This document shows positions 16,974-26,832 of a DNA stretch of 64,000 nucleotides, piece by piece. Both the position numbers and the translations under genes were made by a program. Location: the NCBI GenBank assembly GCA_964548855.1, contig CAZJSR010000001.1, positions 62,001 to 126,000 of the forward strand, given 5' to 3'. Below the pieces are notes generated by a model. The model did not search any database and was not told the origin of the DNA. It saw only the letters and a program-made list of their open reading frames with translations. Every line of letters begins with the position of its first letter. The stretch's first letter is position 1. This DNA comes from UBA3206 sp964548855. Lineage in GTDB: Bacteria > Bacillota_I > Bacilli_A > Acholeplasmatales > Anaeroplasmataceae.

Positions 16974-17507
16974 TCAACATTTTATATTTTTATTTAAAAC
17001 TTTTTTTATCTTTTGAATAGTATTATATACTTTTTTTATATTAATATTATACTTAGAAGCAACTTCTTTATAACTTAATCCTTCTTTATATAAGCTAATA
17101 TAAATATCTTTTTCTAATTTATTATCTAACGCAATAAATCCCCTATCAAATAACAAAGACGCATCTTTATTATATATAACAGGTTTATCACCTAATGTTA
17201 ATTCTAAATCCTCTACCGGAACATCTAACTTACTATATGTTTTATATAATCTATAATATCTACGCCTTAATATTACCTCAAAGTATTTATAAAACGTCTT
17301 ATTATAATTCATATCATATGTCCTTATAGCATCATTTAAACTCATATACCCCTCTTGTAAGAAATCATCTTTATATTTATCATATATATTCATATCTCTA
17401 ATAATCATATATATAAATGGAGTATATTTTTCATACATCAAATTAAGAGCAGCATCATTATTATCTTTAATCATATAGATTAATTCATAATCATTATATT
17501 TAAACAC
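16974..17507 (-). CDS. RNA polymerase sigma factor, sigma-70 family (SigH/ECF-like)
   Basis: The 177-residue protein has a region 2-like core (EKYTPFIYMIIRDM ... FLQEGYMSLNDAIRTYD, the DxxQEG-type motif) and a C-terminal region 4 helix-turn-helix (LSYKEVASKYNINIKKVYNT). I start at the GTG at 17507, preceded by AAGGAG with 6 nt spacing. A TTG 18 nt upstream would place the Shine-Dalgarno inside the coding region. sigH occupies the same position before rpmG-secE-nusG in Bacillus, so orthology is possible, but the sequence is divergent. The regulon is unknown. Confidence 0.8.
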   Translation of the reverse strand: MFKYNDYELIYMIKDNNDAALNLMYEKYTPFIYMIIRDMNIYDKYKDDFLQEGYMSLNDAIRTYDMNYNKTFYKYFEVILRRRYYRLYKTYSKLDVPVEDLELTLGDKPVIYNKDASLLFDRGFIALDNKLEKDIYISLYKEGLSYKEVASKYNINIKKVYNTIQKIKKVLNKNIKC

Positions 17508-17525
17508 TGCCTTCTCCTTTTTCAA

Positions 17526-18224
17526 CTAAATTAATCCTGCAATAATTATCCCAGCACTAACCGAAGCATTTAAACTATTGACATGACCAGTCATTGGAAT
17601 CTTTATCATATAATCACAAGCATTTTTCACAATTCTTGACATTCCAAATCCTTCTGAACCTATCACAACCGCAATATTTAAAGACTTATCAATATCCTTA
17701 CATTCATTTGATGCAGACGCATCAGTCCCAACAATCCAAAACCCATTTTCTTTTAATTTATTTAAACTTTGATGGAGATTGTTAACCATTGAAATATCAA
17801 CATATTCTATAGCACCTGTTGAAACCTTCACAACTGTTTCTGTAATAGAAACACTACGATTTTTGGGAATTATAACTCCATCGACAGAAAATGCATCACA
17901 ACTTCTCAATATTGCCCCAAAATTATGTGGATCTTGAATACCATCTAATACTAAGAAAATTTTTCTACCCTCTTTTTTCTTAGAAATTAAATAATCTAAA
18001 TCTTTATATTCATAATCATATGCAATCGCACCATAACCTTGATGTTGATCTTTAAATATTTGATCCATAGTTTTCTTATTATCAATTCGAACTCTATATC
18101 CTTTATCTTTAAGCATTTCTATAAATGATACATCATTTAACGAATCTAAAATATGAACTTCTTCGATTTTATGACCAGCTCTTATTGCTTCATAAACGCA
18201 ATTTTTACCATATATTTTAATCAT
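17526..18224 (-). CDS. rlmB: 23S rRNA (guanosine-2'-O-)-methyltransferase, TrmH/RlmB family
   Basis: The 232-residue protein has an N-terminal L30e-like substrate-binding domain (IYGKNCVYEAIRAGHKIEEV) and a C-terminal SPOUT/TrmH knot. Knot motifs: motif 1 LDGIQDPHNFGAILRS, motif 2 VIGSEGFGMSR and motif 3 IPMTGHVNSLNASVS. It methylates the ribose of a conserved guanosine in 23S rRNA. ATG at 18224 has AGGTG upstream; an in-frame GTG at 18233 lies inside that site. In Bacillus, the homologue yacO lies between mrnC and sigH. Here mrnC and cysS are about 7 kb away, separated by the second toxin/ABC module and a P-type ATPase. Confidence 0.92.
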   Translation of the reverse strand: MIKIYGKNCVYEAIRAGHKIEEVHILDSLNDVSFIEMLKDKGYRVRIDNKKTMDQIFKDQHQGYGAIAYDYEYKDLDYLISKKKEGRKIFLVLDGIQDPHNFGAILRSCDAFSVDGVIIPKNRSVSITETVVKVSTGAIEYVDISMVNNLHQSLNKLKENGFWIVGTDASASNECKDIDKSLNIAVVIGSEGFGMSRIVKNACDYMIKIPMTGHVNSLNASVSAGIIIAGLI

Positions 18225-18299
18225 GTGTTTCACCTACATCGTCTACTTTAATATTATATCATACCTTAAATAGAAAATGATAAAAAAAATAATTATAAT

Positions 18300-18343
18300 A
18301 AAAAACCAATGAATTTACACAAATAAATGTGATAATCCATTGA
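18300..18343 (-). terminator. Rho-independent terminator after the FtsX-like gene
   Basis: An imperfect stem (CAATGGATTATCACA against TGTGTAAATTCATTG) is followed on the minus strand by GTTTTTTATT. It ends the second toxin-like/ABC module, just behind the permease gene. Confidence 0.7.
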
Positions 18344-18349
18344 CATTTA

Positions 18350-19888
18350 CTATCTTTCATATATTAAATCAATTACTTCTTTTTTTTGAATATTCTTATA
18401 AATTATACGATATATAAGCAACATTAATAATGCAAGTATTAAGATAACACATAGCTTAGAAACAAATGAGAAGTATATAATACCCATACTATTTAGATAT
18501 CTAATTAATAATGAATTTATAAGATATATAATAGGAAATTCTATAAATATTGAAATAATAAGCGCTAATAATATAATAAAAAGCACATTAAAAAAATACA
18601 TCTTAATTACTTTTTTATTATCTAAACCAAAAGATATCAAAATACCCTGCAATGATTTTTCTTTTTCAAATATTATATGAATAAAATTAATCAATATTAT
18701 AATTGTAATAAATAACATAATAACAGATATACCTAATAAAATATATTTAAGAGGTATTATCCAGTCATATGCTATATTAATTTTATTTGAAATACTTATA
18801 TCATCTATATAGTCATTATTTAATAAATTTCTTATCTTATTATTATTGTAATTATAAATACTTATACCGTTAGTATTATTTATCAAGTCATAATTATATG
18901 ATAAACTAGCATTATTGTATGCTAAATCAGACAAAACCATACTTTTACTTCCTCGATCATCATAAATATACTTAATTTTATATGAAACATCCGCATATTT
19001 TCTCTCTAATAAAGGATTACTATTAAGTGCAAATTTAACAACTATATTCTTATCAATAAGATCTATAATTTCCAGATTTAATTCTTCTGAATATTCCAAA
19101 GCTAACTCTTTTGACATACCCACCTCATTGTCACTTAACACTTCTAACTTTCCATATAATACATTTCCATCATACTCTTTTTTTATATGTGTTAAATTAC
19201 CATATGCTGAAACTCTCACGGTCGCTTCAAATTCAGAAGACTTAGAAATAACATCTTCAAAAGTAGTTTTATTAATACATATACTAGAATATTGTTTTTT
19301 TATTAAATCATCATCTAAATTAAGATTAATTACTGAATCCGAACTTAAATCTTTATATTTATCATAAAATCCAGTATTATAAACTCCAACAACTGTCAAC
19401 CCGTCTATTTCATACAAACCATCGTAGTAAGAATGACCTGTAAATAGCGCTACATAGTCAGATATAACTATTTCATTAAAAGAAACATCTTGTTTTCCAG
19501 AAATCATTTTATAGCTTGTGCTATTTGAAATATATGTTCGAGTCAAGGATAAATTCGAAATTCTTAAAATATTATTATCATAATATATTGCGTTCGCATC
19601 GTATTTTTTTGATTCATTCAATAACATCTCATATGTTTGATTTATCTTGCTATTATTTTTTCCTTGTAAATAAAAATCAACTTGACTAACATTTTCACTT
19701 TTACATGTTTTATATAACACTTTATTATATGAATTACATAAAATAGTTAAAGATATAAGAGTTAACGTAAAAGTTAAAATCATACTTATAAATAACAAAA
19801 TATGCTTAAACTTATTTTTTGAAACAAATTTACTCATCAAAAAGAATTGATTTTTTAATATAATAGTGGGCTTTTTAATTTCATGCAA
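18350..19888 (-). CDS. FtsX-like ABC transporter permease
   Basis: The 512-residue protein has one N-terminal span (about residues 27-50), an extracytoplasmic domain of about 320 residues and three C-terminal spans. The first of these, around LKYILLGISVIMLFITI, is followed by a cytoplasmic coupling region with FEKEKSLQGILISFGL, typical of FtsX/MacB permeases. The partner ATPase gene just upstream is frameshifted. Unlike the transporters at 1-3.2 kb, ATPase and permease are separate genes here. No strong Shine-Dalgarno is seen, so expression may depend on coupling with the broken ATPase gene. Substrate unknown. Confidence 0.78.
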   Translation of the reverse strand: MHEIKKPTIILKNQFFLMSKFVSKNKFKHILLFISMILTFTLTLISLTILCNSYNKVLYKTCKSENVSQVDFYLQGKNNSKINQTYEMLLNESKKYDANAIYYDNNILRISNLSLTRTYISNSTSYKMISGKQDVSFNEIVISDYVALFTGHSYYDGLYEIDGLTVVGVYNTGFYDKYKDLSSDSVINLNLDDDLIKKQYSSICINKTTFEDVISKSSEFEATVRVSAYGNLTHIKKEYDGNVLYGKLEVLSDNEVGMSKELALEYSEELNLEIIDLIDKNIVVKFALNSNPLLERKYADVSYKIKYIYDDRGSKSMVLSDLAYNNASLSYNYDLINNTNGISIYNYNNNKIRNLLNNDYIDDISISNKINIAYDWIIPLKYILLGISVIMLFITIIILINFIHIIFEKEKSLQGILISFGLDNKKVIKMYFFNVLFIILLALIISIFIEFPIIYLINSLLIRYLNSMGIIYFSFVSKLCVILILALLMLLIYRIIYKNIQKKEVIDLIYER

Positions 19889-19912
19889 GCATAATTGGTT
19901 TTTTTATTATAC

Positions 19913-20541
<629 letters not shown>

Positions 20542-20545
<4 letters not shown>

Positions 20546-21358
20546 AATATAGTAGATTCATTTCCTTTAAATAATGTCGAACTAGACATAGTATAATTAT
20601 TGGAAGGCCATTTTTTATCTCTAAAAATTACGGCTTCAGTTCTTACAGTGTATGTATATTTTTCATAAGACATACTATTCAAACCTTGTATTTGATATAA
20701 TAAATACATACATTCTGAAACATATCCTACATTTGGAGAAATCATTGCTCCATTTGTATAATTTGCGAAATGATAATTAAAACTTGCTTCATGATATGTT
20801 CCACTTTCATTTGATTTTTTAGAATTTGTTAATGTAACAGAATTATATGATTGTGTATTAGTTACTTGAAATGATGCATTTGCAGATGCAATAACATTAG
20901 AATCATATCCAGCACTAAATCCAAAACCAAAATTCTTGGATATACTAGTAAGAGAATTATTTTTCGCTACTAGTCATGCTTAATAATGAACATTTGCTGG
21001 AATTCAAGGTGAAATAAATATTCAAATCTATATTCCTAAAGTAATTTCTCTTAATTGAATTTCCACTAGAATTGATTGAAGATTCAATAAAAAATAACAA
21101 ATATAAGGAATATGTTCCAGCTTGATCAAGTGTAAAATACCTGCAGTTAGCAACCCACATCGAATAAGAGCCATAATAATATCCTGCATCAGATACCATA
21201 GCTATGTCCTCAACATATGCATCTTTTACATAGGTAAAATTCGTAGTATTGAAGCCTTTATTTTGAGCAGTACTTGATGATGCATTCAAATCTACATTTA
21301 AATAAAAACTCAAAAACAACAAAAAACTTAATAATAAAATTCTAATTAATTTTCTCAT
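20542..21358 (-). pseudogene. Secreted protein of unknown family, interrupted by a frameshift
   Basis: The first frame (21358 to a stop at 20957) begins with a clear signal peptide (MRKLIRILLLSFLLFLSFYL ... NASSS). The coding pattern continues in another frame from about 20973 to a TGA at 20542-20544 (KNFGFGFSAGYDSN ... TMSSSTLFKGNESTIL). Joined, the product would be about 270 residues, rich in Ser, Thr, Tyr and Asn with alternating polar/apolar residues, suggesting beta-strands as in beta-pore-forming proteins. No family is recognised and no MACPF YGTH motif is present. The break is near an A5 run; one A fewer restores the frame. It lies before an ABC ATPase gene (ATGA overlap), copying the MACPF-ABC layout at 1-4.8 kb. 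Confidence 0.62.
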
Positions 21359-21461
21359 TATATTTTTCCTTCAACTTTAGTTAATTATACATTAATTATT
21401 ATACTTTTTATTAAAAAATAAAAATAGAAATAACATTCGATTAATATCATCGACTTTAAAA

Positions 21462-21487
21462 TAAAGAGCAGATTAATCTGCTCTTTA
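21462..21487 (-). terminator. Rho-independent terminator after the P-type ATPase gene
   Basis: A long near-perfect palindrome (AAAGAGCAGATT paired with AATCTGCTCTTT) is followed on the minus strand by ATTTTAAAG. It lies directly behind the P-type ATPase stop codon at 21488. Confidence 0.8.
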
Positions 21488-24400
21488 CTACATTCTTCCT
21501 ATTATCTTTTGAATTGTCGCAATTAATTGTTTACTCCAAGGAATAATTTGTTTTAATAATGTCATAAATGGTGTTGTTATAGCACATAACGCAACACACA
21601 ACAATACAGCCGATAATTTAAGAGATGGAACTTCTGCACCTGTAGTTGTTGTAATTTTCAACTTATAATCAGTTTGAACTCCATTAATTATCATAAGTCC
21701 TTGCTTATTATAAGTTATAACTCTAGTTTCAGGATTAACTGCTTTAAATTCAGTATATAAATCACCAATAACCCAATATCCAGCTTTTGAAATAGATACA
21801 TCTATATCATATTCATATACTTCGCCACTTGAATTTTGCATCAACTCTCCATTATATAGATATTGAAGATTTTCATTAACACTGATATCTTCTAACGAAA
21901 CACTAGAATAGCTTAATCTTGTATCTTTTCCCCCTACAGCAATATATTCCTTACCGGCATCATTATAAACACTGATATTTACAGGACTTAATCTATAATT
22001 CTCAATCTTTCTAAAGTCTTCATTAGATGGAGTTTCTACATTTGAAATAAACACTTCATAATCTCTAACTTCAATACATTCAATTTTCTTTATTTCTGCG
22101 GTTATTCCAGTGTCAACTTCATTGATAATATAGGTATTAGATCTTGAAATAGAAATAGTTGGTAAAATACTATATTTAGCATTAAATCCATTAACATATA
22201 CATCTCCATTAGGATTAATATATGTTTCAACTTCTGAATTAAATTCTATCCCTGTTTTTGTACCACCTAAGGTTAAACTCTTTACTACTGGATTTAAATA
22301 AATACTATTATTATATGTTAGAGTGTAAGAAGGTGTTACTTTAATTTCATATTCAGTACGCTTTCCATCAACCTCCAAGTAATCAACACCACCAACAGTA
22401 ACTAATTTTTTATTAGTAACTGAAGAAGCTTGAATATTACTATATTCTCCCTCAATTACTAAATATTCACTTTGACTTATTTCTAATTTTGGTGACTCAG
22501 CTATAGTTTCAACTACTAAATTTTTATCATAATATGTACCTATTGAAGAAACTGGTGTGAAATCTAAAAATTGAGGAAGTACTAAAGTAATAAATACACA
22601 TGCAATAAACAATAACGCATACATAAATTTCTTTATCAATGTAAATGGTTTACATGTTTGGAATAAAACAATTAAACATGTAAATGTAGCTATTATAACA
22701 ATTAAAGTTGACGTATCACGTTTATCAAGATTTAACTGAGCTGAAAGCGTCAGAACTATCATCGCATTAAACAATATGACTATGGCGCCAGGCAATGCTC
22801 CTTTAATGATATTAGCCAAGAATCCACCTGAAGATTTAACATTACATGGTTCTAATACTAATACAAATGATGGAATACCTATACAGAATACATCAATCAT
22901 AAATAATTGATTTGTTGAAATTGGATAATTACCACCTGAATTAATTGCGTATATCGCAAGTAATAAAGAGAATATTGTTTTCGTTAAGAATAACTTAGAA
23001 ACCTTCGCAACATTGTTAATAACTCTTCTACCTTCCGCAACAACTTTAGGCATTGAACCAAAATTATTATCTAATAAAACTAAGTGCGAAACATTTCTAG
23101 CAGCTTCACTACCTGACGCAACTGAAATAGAACAGTCTGCTTCCTTTAACGCAAGAATATCATTAACACCATCTCCGGTCATCGCAACTGTTTTTCCAGC
23201 TTCTTTTAACGTTGTTACAAGTAGTTTCTTTTGAGCAGGGCTAACACGACCAAATACTGTATACTTAGTAGCTGCTCTTATTACTTCTAAATCGGTTAGT
23301 CCATCAAGTGATATATATTCACTTGCATTTTCAATTCCAGCTCTTTCACTTACCTTCGAAACAGTAACTGGATTATCTCCTGATATTACTTTTACTTCTA
23401 CTCCTGAATTCTTAAAATAATTAATAGTTTCAATCGCATCTGGTCTAATAGTATCTTCTATTAGAATTAATGCTGTAGGATTAAGTAAATCAGTATTAAT
23501 CTTGCCATCTACAATTGGCTCATTAGTATGTGCAATTAAAAGAACACGGTATCCTTGTTTAGCACCAGCTAAAACATCTTGTGCTACTAAATTATAATTC
23601 TTAGTTAAAATAAATTCAGGAGCTCCCATTACAAACGTTCCTACTTTATCAAAAGTCGCGGCACTATATTTTCTTTGAGAACTAAATGGAATTGTACTTA
23701 ATGTCTTAATACGTTTAGCTCTACCAAATTTTTGTTCTAACGCAATTGCAGTCATATTTTGATCATTTGTAGCATTTAAAATTGCACTTACAATATTTTT
23801 AGTAGAAAGACCTGCAATACCCTGATATTCTATGACATTTTTTACTGTCATAGTACCATCTGTAATAGTACCTGTCTTATCTAAACATAAACAGTCAACT
23901 CTCGCAAGCATTTCTATACAATATAGTTCTTGTACTAACACATTATTTTGAGCTAACTTCATAACTCCAACAGCTAACGCAATAGATGTTAAAAGATATA
24001 ATCCCGAAGGAATCATACCAATCATCGCTCCTGCAGTTTTACGAACAGCTTCAGAATATGTAAGACTACCCAAAATCTTTTCATACTGCATACAGAATAA
24101 AATAGCTCCAATTGGGATAATTACAACCGCCATAAATCTAATAATTAAATTAAGAGATATTAAAAGTTCACTCTTAGGTTTATTATACCTTTTTGCTTGT
24201 GTTGTAAGTTTTTCAATATAATTATCTTCACCAACTGCATTAACACGTGCCTTACATTCACCTGAAACAACAAATGACCCTGAATAAAGTTTATCACCAG
24301 GGTGTTTTAAAATGGCATCACTTTCTCCTGTTAAAAGTGATTCATTAACTTCTATCGCACCTGATATAACTATACCATCTGATGAAATTTGTTTACCTGA

Positions 24401-24991
24401 TTCAAGTAACATAATATCATCTAAGACAATATCGTTAACACCTATTTCCTGAACAGCACCATTTCTCAATACATTTGCGGTAGGACAAGATAAGATAGAT
24501 AGCTTGTCTATTGTCATTTTTGCTCTGATTTCTTGGACAATACCAATAATCATATTTAATGATACAATAACCATAAAGAATAAATCCTTAATTGCACCTA
24601 TTGATATTAACCATCCAGCGATACATAACATTAATATATTAAAGAATGTAAAAATATTAGTAAAAATAATATTTTTTATTGATTTAGAGTTAGAATTAGG
24701 CTTTTTATTAGTATATCCTGTTAAAATTCTATCTTCTACTTGTTCACGTGTAAGACCAACTAAAGGATCTGCCTCTATTCTTACAGCTTCGGCTTTTCTT
24801 TCATATATTTGTTGAAGAACCTTACGCTTTTTCTCCTTATGCTTTAATGATGCAACCTCTTCCATCATTTCGGGAATATCATCACCATCATCTTCATCTA
24901 CTTTTCCTGACTCGTCATCAACAACATTTTCTTCTAAAACTACATCATCAACAACTAAAGTTTCATCCTCAGTTTTTTTCTTTCTTGACAT
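21488..24991 (-). CDS. Cation-translocating P-type ATPase with large extracytoplasmic insert
   Basis: The 1,167-residue protein has an acidic N-terminus of about 75 residues, then a P-type ATPase core. Visible are the actuator loop (LLTGESDAILK), the M4-type segment GMIPSGLYLLTS, the phosphorylation site CLDKTGTITDG (near residue 370) and the hinge MTGDGVNDILALKEADCS (near 604). Sequence style resembles the CtpE/YoaB-like branch rather than copper or potassium pumps, but the ion cannot be assigned. Between the late spans and the last one lies about 300 residues (roughly 815-1115) predicted to be outside the membrane, built of beta-rich repeats. This is unusual for the family, whose members are about 800-900 residues. 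Confidence 0.88.
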   Translation of the reverse strand: MSRKKKTEDETLVVDDVVLEENVVDDESGKVDEDDGDDIPEMMEEVASLKHKEKKRKVLQQIYERKAEAVRIEADPLVGLTREQVEDRILTGYTNKKPNSNSKSIKNIIFTNIFTFFNILMLCIAGWLISIGAIKDLFFMVIVSLNMIIGIVQEIRAKMTIDKLSILSCPTANVLRNGAVQEIGVNDIVLDDIMLLESGKQISSDGIVISGAIEVNESLLTGESDAILKHPGDKLYSGSFVVSGECKARVNAVGEDNYIEKLTTQAKRYNKPKSELLISLNLIIRFMAVVIIPIGAILFCMQYEKILGSLTYSEAVRKTAGAMIGMIPSGLYLLTSIALAVGVMKLAQNNVLVQELYCIEMLARVDCLCLDKTGTITDGTMTVKNVIEYQGIAGLSTKNIVSAILNATNDQNMTAIALEQKFGRAKRIKTLSTIPFSSQRKYSAATFDKVGTFVMGAPEFILTKNYNLVAQDVLAGAKQGYRVLLIAHTNEPIVDGKINTDLLNPTALILIEDTIRPDAIETINYFKNSGVEVKVISGDNPVTVSKVSERAGIENASEYISLDGLTDLEVIRAATKYTVFGRVSPAQKKLLVTTLKEAGKTVAMTGDGVNDILALKEADCSISVASGSEAARNVSHLVLLDNNFGSMPKVVAEGRRVINNVAKVSKLFLTKTIFSLLLAIYAINSGGNYPISTNQLFMIDVFCIGIPSFVLVLEPCNVKSSGGFLANIIKGALPGAIVILFNAMIVLTLSAQLNLDKRDTSTLIVIIATFTCLIVLFQTCKPFTLIKKFMYALLFIACVFITLVLPQFLDFTPVSSIGTYYDKNLVVETIAESPKLEISQSEYLVIEGEYSNIQASSVTNKKLVTVGGVDYLEVDGKRTEYEIKVTPSYTLTYNNSIYLNPVVKSLTLGGTKTGIEFNSEVETYINPNGDVYVNGFNAKYSILPTISISRSNTYIINEVDTGITAEIKKIECIEVRDYEVFISNVETPSNEDFRKIENYRLSPVNISVYNDAGKEYIAVGGKDTRLSYSSVSLEDISVNENLQYLYNGELMQNSSGEVYEYDIDVSISKAGYWVIGDLYTEFKAVNPETRVITYNKQGLMIINGVQTDYKLKITTTTGAEVPSLKLSAVLLCVALCAITTPFMTLLKQIIPWSKQLIATIQKIIGRM

Positions 24992-25002
24992 AAGTACACC
25001 TC

Positions 25003-25383
25003 CTAATCATCTAACTCTAATGAAATATTTATTAATTCATTTGCTCTTACTTCATTATTTGTTAAATGTAAATAGCCAACAAGACTTTCAAAACCAGTCG
25101 CATTATTATAATCTGCTTTAGATAATGTTTTTCTTGTCTTATTTGTATTGCTATTTCTTCCTCTTTTATATATAGATATTTCCATTTCATTAAGAATATC
25201 ATTATCAAGTAAATACTTAATAACCTTACTTTGATGTTCAGCACAAGTATATTTAATAACAGTTTTATGTAAATCATCAACTTTAGTTAATCCTCTATTT
25301 ACAATCAATTTTCTAACTGTTAATTCATAATATGCATCACCTATATAAGCTAAAGTAAGGCCTGAATATAATCCTGCTTCCAT
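25003..25383 (-). CDS. mrnC: Mini-ribonuclease III
   Basis: The 126-residue protein is a stand-alone RNase III catalytic domain without a dsRNA-binding domain. It has the catalytic helix LAYIGDAYYELTVRK (Asp in GDAxYE) and the second acidic set near ATGFESLVGYLHL. Family members mature 23S rRNA in Firmicutes. The start overlaps the cysS stop (TAATG), the usual cysS-mrnC arrangement, so it is translationally coupled. Confidence 0.93.
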   Translation of the reverse strand: MEAGLYSGLTLAYIGDAYYELTVRKLIVNRGLTKVDDLHKTVIKYTCAEHQSKVIKYLLDNDILNEMEISIYKRGRNSNTNKTRKTLSKADYNNATGFESLVGYLHLTNNEVRANELINISLELDD

Positions 25384-26711
25384 TAAAGAATATTCCTTTC
25401 AATTAATTTAGCTCTAATGCTATCTGCTAAATTAAAATCCTTTTCTTTCTTAGCATTTTCCCAAGAATAATAAAGTTCTCTATCCTCTTTTTCTAATTCA
25501 TTATACTTAAGTTCTATTCCTAAAATAGACATAATAGTTTTTAATGTATTAGTTTTCATAGCTAAATTACTATAATCTTTAATTCTTAATAATTGATTTA
25601 TTTCCTTAACTAACTTATTAACTAATGTTAAAACATTTTGAGTATTAATATCATTATCCATATATTCTTTAAATTCATTAATATCTTCACTAGATAATGA
25701 ATTATCTTTAATTTCATTTAAATCAAGTTGTAAACTTGCTTGTTTAAATCCTCTTGTGATTTTCTCATATTCCTTTTTAAATTGACTAAAAAGTTCATCA
25801 TTGTAATTAATATTACTTCTATAAGGACTACATACAATAAGTAATCTTAATGTCATTAAATCATCATGATCTTTAATATCATTTACTCTAACAACATTTC
25901 CAAGCGACTTACTCATTTTTTCACCATTCATATCTAATCTTCCTACATGCATCCAGTACTTAGATAAATGGTTATTGAACATTGCGTTAGCTTGTGCTAT
26001 TTCATTTTCATGATGTGGGAATTTTAAATCCATTCCTCCACCATGTATATCAAGTTCTTTATGGAAGATATCTTGATTCATTACTACACATTCAGTATGC
26101 CATCCAGGTCTTCCTGCTCCAAATGGAGAATCCCACTTAATTCCTTTATCAGTATTTTTCCAAAGTACAAAATCTCTAGGATCTTCCTTCACATCTGAAA
26201 CATCAATTCTAGCACCCATAACTAATTCTGATGATATTTGATTTGATAAAATACCATAATCATTAATCTTACTTACTCTAAAATATACATTACCATCTTT
26301 TTGATAAGCATATCCTTTATCAACTAAAGATTTGATAAAATCTATCATTTGGTCAATATACTTAGTTGCATAAGGAATTACATCTGGCATATTTGCACCT
26401 AATGAAGCACAATTCTTAAAATATGCATCAGCATATCTTTTTGATATTTCTTCTTCATTTACATTTTCTTCTATAGCTTTATTAATTATTTTATCATCTA
26501 CATCTGTTACATTTGAAGCATAACATACTTCGTAACCTGAAAATTCTAAATATCTTTTTAAGGTATCAAAGAATATTACAGGTCTTGCATTACCAATATG
26601 TATATAATTATATACTGTAGGTCCACACACATACATATTAACCTTATTTCCTTCAATAGGATTAAAATCTTCTATTTGATTTGTTAAAGAATTATAAATT
26701 CTTAAAGACAT
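25383..26711 (-). CDS. cysS: Cysteinyl-tRNA synthetase
   Basis: The 442-residue class I synthetase has the nucleotide-binding HIGNARPVIFFDTL motif, the zinc-binding residues (CGPTVY, GWHTEC, HHENEIAQ) and the KMSKSLGN loop. It charges tRNA-Cys. I start at the ATG at 26711 (MSLRIYNSLT), which aligns with the family; an upstream in-frame start would add 11 atypical residues. mrnC follows with a 1-nt overlap. Confidence 0.95.
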   Translation of the reverse strand: MSLRIYNSLTNQIEDFNPIEGNKVNMYVCGPTVYNYIHIGNARPVIFFDTLKRYLEFSGYEVCYASNVTDVDDKIINKAIEENVNEEEISKRYADAYFKNCASLGANMPDVIPYATKYIDQMIDFIKSLVDKGYAYQKDGNVYFRVSKINDYGILSNQISSELVMGARIDVSDVKEDPRDFVLWKNTDKGIKWDSPFGAGRPGWHTECVVMNQDIFHKELDIHGGGMDLKFPHHENEIAQANAMFNNHLSKYWMHVGRLDMNGEKMSKSLGNVVRVNDIKDHDDLMTLRLLIVCSPYRSNINYNDELFSQFKKEYEKITRGFKQASLQLDLNEIKDNSLSSEDINEFKEYMDNDINTQNVLTLVNKLVKEINQLLRIKDYSNLAMKTNTLKTIMSILGIELKYNELEKEDRELYYSWENAKKEKDFNLADSIRAKLIERNIL

Positions 26712-26789
26712 AATAAAACACCAACTTTTTTCATAATATATCACTATATATTATAATTAAATTATTAGATTTTTACAATCATTTAAACA

Positions 26790-26822
26790 AAAAAAGCACT
26801 AGATAGTTAATCTAATGCTTAA
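26790..26822 (-). terminator. Rho-independent terminator after the GLUG lipoprotein gene
   Basis: AAGCATTAGAT pairs imperfectly with ATCTAGTGCTT, followed on the minus strand by a run of seven T. It lies just behind the lipoprotein stop and ahead of cysS. Confidence 0.8.
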
Positions 26823-26832
26823 TTTCCATTTG

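Noticed and set aside
21462..21487. Palindrome considered as a Crp/Fnr operator
   Set aside because: It abuts the stop codon of the P-type ATPase gene and is followed by a T-rich tract, so a terminator is the simpler reading.
26711..26830. T-box leader before cysS or cysK
   Set aside because: The gaps are too short and lack the conserved T-box sequence; only terminators of neighbouring genes are present.
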